NCBI RefSeq assembly: GCF_028858725.1
Contig: NC_084790.1
Span: forward strand, 88,909,496 to 88,973,495
Origin: Colius striatus
Taxonomy: Eukaryota; Chordata; Aves; Coliiformes; Coliidae
Direction: 5' to 3'
DNA length: 64,000 nucleotides
Numbering within the stretch: position 1 is the stretch's first letter; each line of letters opens with the position of its first letter. This document shows, one piece after another, positions 58,915 to 64,000 of the stretch. Under the pieces are notes generated by a model. That model had not been told where the DNA came from and did no database searches. It saw nothing but the letters and a program-made list of their open reading frames with translations. The position numbers and the translations under genes are program-made.

Positions 58915-59195
58915 GTAATCCTGGAGTCCCTGGTCCACTTTGTGGCTCCCCAGGACAGGAGACACTGGGGCATGCAGGAAGGAGGCCAGTGAAGGCCAAA
59001 GAGCTGATAATGGGGCTGGAGCACCTCTGACATGAAGCAAGGCTGAAAGAGCTGGGACTCTTTCCCATGGAGAAGAAAAGGCTCAGGGGTAATCTCATCA
59101 ATGTAGAGAAACATGAAGAGAGGTGCAGGGAAACAGAGCCGAGCTCTTTTACATGGAGCTCAGACACAGGACAAGAGATGATGTACACAAACTGT
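58915..59195 (+). mobile_element. CR1 fragment
   Basis: Words GGAGGCCAGTGAAGGCCAAAG, AAGGCTGAAAGAGCTGGGAC and GGCTCAGGGGTAATCTCATC follow CR1 order. It starts where the previous copy ends, so it may be a separate insertion of another subfamily. Confidence 0.78.
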
Positions 59196-59496
59196 CAGGT
59201 TTTGTGGGCAATATTTATGGGTCAGGGCAAAGGTAGAGTGCACTCTAACCTGCACTTTACCATAGAGCCTCTGAAGTTCTCAGAATACATCCTCCTGGAT
59301 CATAAATGCTCTAAGCCCTTCACCCACATCTCTGCTCACCGCTTTTTACCACAAGAAAGCCAAGGCTCTGCTTCCTGCACCTGCTGTTATATGCCACCAA
59401 CCTCTGCTTGGCAGCTGCTGGAAAGAAATGCTAAGCAGTCTGTCTTCTCTGGCAGTCAGGTTTTGCTCCATGCTGCTGCAGAGCTACTCCAGGTTG

Positions 59497-59794
59497 AGGT
59501 CAGCACCATAGTAATACACTGCTCCATCCCCTGGCTTTGCTGCCTAGGTCTGCAGGGTGCATCTGTTCTCAAAGCTCACCACTGATCCCTTAAAGCCATC
59601 CTGGAAATCTTCTCCATAGGCACCATCCTCCCTGTAAATCCAGCCCAGGGTGCCATGTGGCCCCTGCCAGTACCAGAACATGACATGGCTGCTCCTACTG
59701 TCCCCACTCATGCTGCAACTGAAGGTGGCAGCTTCTCCCTCTTGCACAGCCAGGTTCCTCATGTGTTGCTTCAAGACCATCTGGCCAGTGATAG
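59497..59794 (-). pseudogene. V-delta pseudogene
   Basis: The exon starts at TCTCACTGCAG and reads QMVLKQHMRNLAVQEGEAA, FSCSMS, FWYWQGPHGTLGWIYRED and FQDGFKGSVVSFENRCTLQ, then a stop. Translation past it gives PGDGAVYYY, so the second conserved Cys is Tyr. RSS remnants at 59458-59496 (CAACCTG, 23 bp, GCAAAACCT) keep the right spacing. No leader was found upstream because the duplicated flank ends at about 60262 and joins VHdelta DNA. Confidence 0.85.
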
Positions 59795-60262
59795 CTGCAG
59801 TGAGAAGCAACAAGCCATGGTCATTGCAACATTCAGCAAAGGTCAGAGTGACACTGCGGGGGAACACTGCGGTGGCACTGGACTGGGGGCAGCACTAAAT
59901 AATCTCTTTGAGCCCAGATGACAAAGAAGGGCTGAGAAATAGAGCTGGACTCACAAGGAACGACACACTATGTTTCCCTCCCTCCTTTTCTCAATCAGAC
60001 AAATGAGCTTTTCCTTATTTTCCCATTCAGAGAGGGAAGGTTTTGTATGAGGACAATGACCTTTGTCCTTCCCAAGCTGGGATGGTGAGGAATCCCCTCT
60101 CCTGTCCCTGAATGAGCACAGCAGGGACAAGGACCTCTCATAGGCATGTGAGGGTTGTCCCCTGTGCTGCCCTCATGAACCTGTTCTTTCAAGATGAGCT
60201 GCAGTGCTCCATCAGGAGTGTCCAGCCCCAGTACACAGCATCAGATGAGTGGCAGGTTGGTG
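59770..60262. repeat. Segmental duplication, copy 2 (V-delta and flank)
   Basis: The counterpart of 49140-49665. At its right edge the text switches to the 3' flank of the VHdelta at 60.4 kb, matching the flank at about 57030. Confidence 0.8.
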
Positions 60263-60402
60263 CTTGCCTGGAAATTGGCAGTGCCAGGAAAGGAGCTCTT
60301 GCAGAAAGGCCAAAACCACCTGTCTCCAAACCATTTGCACCCTGTGCTGTGACGCTTGCAGGAGGTTTCTGTTACAACTCAGATGGATTTCCTGTCCTCG
60401 TG

Positions 60403-61025
60403 TGTGTTGCACAGAAGTAGCGGGCCGAGTCCTGTGGGTGCAGGGCACTTAGGGACAGAGATGCCTCAGACTGCGAACTGTCCCAAGACACAGTGGCTCG
60501 ACCTTTCACTGATGCCACCAAGTTCGAATCCGAGTAGCCTCCGGACACCCACTGGAGATTGCCTCCAGGTGCCTGACGGTACCACAGAACTTCATAATTC
60601 CCGAACCTGGAGGTGTGTCCGCGGCAGGACAGGAGCACAGAGTTCCCGGCCGCTCGCAGCCCTCCGCCGGCCTCCACCAGCCTCAGCTGCGCCCACACGC
60701 CTATGGACGGACGGAGAGTGTGGGCACCAGGCACGGCGTGCCCACGGCCCAAGGACGGGCATCCCCCGCCCGCCGCACGGCCCGGACACAGCTGCAACAC
60801 TGGGACAAGATGGGCACCGAAAGCCTCGCTCGCCCTCCTCCTCCCTCTCTCCTCACTTTCCCCCCCCTCTCCCGGCTTCTCCTGCTCTCTCTACCGATCT
60901 CTCCCCATCTCCCGCTGCCGCGGCCCCAGCCCCGGGTTCGCTGCCCTCCCCGACCGCCGCCTCTCACCTGCCGGCTCTGCGGCCAAGGCCAAGGCCAGCA
61001 GCCACGGCCCCAGCCCGGCCGCCAT
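60403..61025 (-). CDS. TRDV: VHdelta gene, intact, second copy
   Basis: The leader is 61025-60968 (MAAGLGPWLLALALAAEPA, donor GTGAGA). The V exon is 60700-60403 (298 nt, acceptor CCATAG) and reads QLRLVEAGGGLRAAGNSVLL, SCRGHTSRFGN, VLWYRQAPGGNLQWVSGGYS, KGRATVSWDSSQSEASLSLS and QDSARYFCATH. Both Cys and the Trp are intact. The RSS at 60364-60402 is CACGAGG, 23 bp and ACAGAAACC. CDR2 is three codons shorter than in the 57 kb gene. Confidence 0.93.
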
Positions 61026-61279
61026 CAGCGGACCAAGGGTCCGGCGGGGCCGCACAGGAGCCGAGCGGAGCCGCGCTCGGGCCCGCTGCCGCCCACCCCG
61101 TCGCCTCAGCCCGCGCCTCTGCCCAAAGGCCGCTCAGCCGCCCCGGACCTCCGGGGCCGCGGCCCCTTTGGCCCAGGAGAAGGGGCGGCGAGAGGCGGGA
61201 CACGGGGCGGGGCCGGCGGCACAGCAAGAGTGCGGACTGGCAACCTGCTCGCCCGCAGCGCTTTGCAGAGAAAGGCCTT
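61026..61279. promoter_or_regulatory. GC-rich island upstream of second VHdelta
   Basis: The same type of CpG-dense block as upstream of the other VHdelta leaders (shared GGAGAAGGGGCGGCG word). A promoter role is inferred from position. Confidence 0.45.
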
Positions 61280-61405
61280 GGGATTGTGGTGACGCCAAAC
61301 TGGCTATGAGCCAGCAATGTACCCTGACAGCAAAGGCAGCCAGTGGCATCCTGGCCTACGTTACACAGAGGGCTGCCAGCATGTCAAGGGACATCATCCT
61401 TCTCC
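61280..61405 (+). mobile_element. CR1 fragment
   Basis: GCTATGAGCCAGCAATGTAC and GCCAGTGGCATCCTGGCCTA are CR1 words in + order. Short. Confidence 0.75.
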
Positions 61406-62484
61406 TCATATCTGTGGTCTCAGCCCTCATGCATCTTCTTATCTATGTATGGCTCCATATTCAGGGTATCTCTTAAGTGGCTGTCTCAGCTGCTTGATTG
61501 AAATGCTGTTCCCGTGTCATTGCAAGAGCTGAACAGAAAGACAGTCTGAAACGAGCTACGGAAGATGGACAAGACTGGCGTGTTGTTGCTCAGCTCTCCA
61601 ACTGATTACAGTACAAGAAATACTCTGGTTTTTACTTTACTACAGAAAGTATTGTTTTAAAAATATTCTATATGAGATCCTGTATAAATTACAGAAACTA
61701 ACATTTTATCGAAATTATATGCTCATTAGAAGGATTTAGAGGTAGAGAAGGAGGTTGTAAAGATGTCAGCAACAGCAACTGTAACACTGCTCTAGGAGAA
61801 AACCAGTATGCCTATTGTTGAGGAGAAATGCACTGGGAAAAACGATCGCTCATGTTTATTTAATCAATGAGGAAAGGAAGAAAACCTCCCCTAGAAACAG
61901 GCAGAGTAGGGTCATGCTGAAGGCCACATGAGGCATTTACTTAAGTCTCCTCAGATGATCCTCTGGTTCCTGCAAAGCTGGGGAATGAAACAACAGATTT
62001 TTTTCCTCAACAGTGAAGTAACTGATTCAGTACTTACAGACTGTAAATGTTCTTCACATAACATTAAAATTAATGGAATTGGTGCCACTGGGAAAAGAAC
62101 TTTGAAATAATTTTTACAGACTATTAATAGAGTGTAAAAATGGAAATACCGCTCATTCATTTATCTATATGCCAATGTCCCTTACCTCTGATGGAGTGAC
62201 GTTTGTTATGCACAAATAACAGTTTTCTCTGAAAAATTGGTGCAGTTCCATATTCCTGCAAAAAATGCCCAGATGTGTTTGTTACTCCAGAAAGATAAAG
62301 AGAAAGAGGATGCACACACTCCAGTGTCCAATGCAGTAATACCACTGGTTTGGGCACTGGGAAAACTGCAAAGTGCAAAGGTTTCCCCCAAAAAATTGAC
62401 TCAAAGACCAGAAAACAAATGGTAAAGAAAAGAAATCAATATACTATCATACTGGAAGCAAGGAAAGGCAACAACATGTTCTTG
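61406..62484. other. AT-rich spacer, nothing recognised
   Basis: No exon, V or clear repeat was identified. Confidence 0.45.
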
Positions 62485-62658
62485 TAGGCAAGAAGTCAAT
62501 GGCACCCTGAGATGCGTCAAGGAGAGTGTGGGCAGCAAGTCAAAGGAGGTTCTGCTCCCTCTCTGCTCTGCCCTGCTTGAGGCCTCCTCCTGGAGTCCTG
62601 TGTCCAGTTCTGGGCTCCTCAGCTCAAGACAGACAGGGAACTCCTGGAGAGTGTCTGC
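62485..62658 (+). mobile_element. CR1 fragment
   Basis: AGTCAATGGCACCCTGAGATG and GTCCAGTTCTGGGCTCCTCA are CR1 words. The fragment runs straight into the LTR on its right. Confidence 0.8.
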
Positions 62659-63358
62659 AGCTCCTCACAAACGGCTTTGGAATGGGACCTCCCACAGGGG
62701 CAGCTCCTCACACCCTGCCCCAGCATGGGTGACCCACACTGGGAGAACAGTCCTTCAGGAACAGAGTGCTCCAGCCTGGGGCCCTCACAGGATCACAAGT
62801 CCTGACAGCAAACCTGCTCTGGCGTGGGCACCTCCTCCACGCACTCCCAGGTGCTGCCAGGAACTTGCTCAAGGGTGAGCTTCCCACGCAGTCACAGCCT
62901 CCTTCAGGCATCCACCTGCTCCAGCGTGGGCTCCTCCACAGGCTGCAAGTGGGTCTCTGCTCCTCATGGCCTCCATGGGCTGCAGGGGGACAACCTGCTT
63001 CACCATGGTCCTCACCACATATCACAGGGGAGCCTTTTCAGTGCCTAAGCACCCTCCTCCCCTCCTTCTCCACTGACCTTGGTGTCTGCGAAGATGTTTT
63101 GACATTGTCACTCCCTGTTGCTGCTGCAGTTTTGCAACTTCCCAGCAACTTCTCCTCCTTCTCAAATATGTTATTCACAGAGGTATCATCTCCGTCACTA
63201 ATTGGCCAGTCCTGGGTCAGGTGCAGGGTCCATCTTAGAACGGACTGGCCCTAACTCTGTGAGCTACAGGGGAAGCTTCTGGCAACTCTTTGTTTAAAGA
63301 AGCCACCCCTGTACCTCCCCTGCTACCAAAAAAACCTGGCCCAGGCAAAACCGCTACA
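62659..63358 (-). mobile_element. Partial ERVL-type LTR
   Basis: The - strand starts TGTAGCGGTTTTGCC at 63358 and matches the LTR at 53339-54478 almost base for base, but it is cut after about 700 bp at the CR1 junction. The flanks differ from the other copy, so it is a separate insertion of the same young family. Confidence 0.88.
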
Positions 63359-63719
63359 CGAGACTACTGGACAAAAGACTCAGTTGTGTAGGACTGTATT
63401 TCCACAAGGACTTAAGAGTAGCCCAACGTTATTCCATAACAGGAGAGAATCTGAATGAAGGAGGAAATCTGAGCCTGGGAGGAAGGAGGGCAGAGAGGAA
63501 GGGGTTTTTTTCCTTCTCACAACTTAACTTTAGTTGACACTAAAAAGACAGTTCTTAAGTGTGCAGGAAAGGGCAGGAACACCTGCTGTGCAGAGTGAAG
63601 GCACCTCACTGCCTGGGAACAGCTGTGAGGCCCCCAGCCCCAGCACTCTCCTGCACAGCAGCCCCTGCACCATTTGCTGGACCCCAGCAGGTTTGTGTTG
63701 AAACTCAGATGGATTTTTT

Positions 63720-64000
63720 TCTCTGTACAAATGGCGCAGAAGTAGTGGGCAGAGTCCTGGACATGCAGGGCACTGAGAGACAGAGTTACCTCAGAATGGG
63801 AATTGTTCCAGGACACCCTGGCTCGACCAATCACTGATGCTGAGAAGCTGGAAACCACGTAGTCTCTGGTGAAGGACAGCCACTGGAGATTGCCTCTGGG
63901 TGCCTGACAGTACCACAGTAACTCCAGAAGTCGAAGCTGTGTCCGCAGCAGGAGAGGAGCACGGAGTCCCCAGGCGCTCACAGACCTCCACCGGCTTCCA
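63720..64000 (-). pseudogene. VHdelta pseudogene, runs off the window
   Basis: The - strand reads PGDSVLLSCCGHSFDFW, then after a small deletion in CDR1 the frame shifts and continues WYCQAPRGNLQWLS, IGRARVSWNNSHSEVTLSLS and QDSAHYFC. RSS-like text follows, with nonamer ACACAAACC. The leader lies beyond the window. It is closest to the 54.7 kb pseudogene in framework 1 and CDR1. Confidence 0.85.

Noticed and set aside
54529-64000. VH-like genes as part of the antibody heavy-chain locus
   Set aside because: TRDC, J-delta, D-delta, TRAC and DAD1 lie on the same contiguous window and strand order. No IgH constant or JH was seen, and the framework WYRQAP fits VHdelta.

Overview
This window is bird genomic DNA carrying the 3' half of a T-cell receptor alpha/delta (TRA/TRD) locus next to DAD1. 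The bird assignment rests on many CR1 LINE copies with the avian 3' tail (repeats of ATTCTATG), avian ERVL-type solo LTRs, and the TRA/TRD to DAD1 synteny found in vertebrates. VH-like delta V segments (VHdelta) sit inside the locus, as reported for some birds. I cannot resolve the species.

Layout, low to high coordinate: 1-6.3 kb is repeat-rich intergenic DNA (CR1 copies and a solo LTR with 4-bp target duplication). 6.4-8.8 kb is a CpG-island promoter and DAD1 on the + strand (two coding exons, poly-A signal near 8.8 kb). 8.8-14 kb is intergenic and is where a TCR-alpha enhancer would be expected. Everything from 14 kb upward that belongs to the receptor locus is on the - strand, so it converges on DAD1. 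TRAC lies at 16.1-14.1 kb (Ig exon and transmembrane exon; the connecting-peptide exon is unresolved). J-alpha segments run from 34.2 to 19.9 kb: fifteen good or fair ones and several broken ones, almost all preceded by a 12-bp-spacer recombination signal (RSS). They are partly arranged as tandem duplications and are interrupted by CR1 and LTR insertions at 28-33 kb. TRDC lies at 41.6-40.2 kb (Ig, connecting-peptide and transmembrane exons, plus a likely 3'UTR exon at 39.6-39.0 kb). Two J-delta segments lie at 43.9 and 45.9 kb. Two D-delta segments lie at 46.4 and 47.5 kb, each with a 12-RSS on one side and a 23-RSS on the other. From 49 kb to the end is the V region: a leader with a decayed V at 49 kb, a VHdelta pseudogene at 54.7 kb, an intact V-alpha/delta exon at 56.6 kb with a decayed-looking leader, an intact VHdelta at 57.2-58.0 kb, a V-delta pseudogene at 59.6 kb, a second intact VHdelta at 60.4-61.0 kb, and a frameshifted VHdelta running off the end at 64 kb.

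Working together: on the - strand the order is V, D-delta, J-delta, C-delta, J-alpha, C-alpha. RAG-mediated V-D-J joining would make a delta chain whose V domain can be antibody-VH-like. V to J-alpha joining would delete the whole delta block and make an alpha chain. The VHdelta leaders and V exons sit in three GC-rich islands unlike the AT-rich J region and appear to have spread by local duplication.
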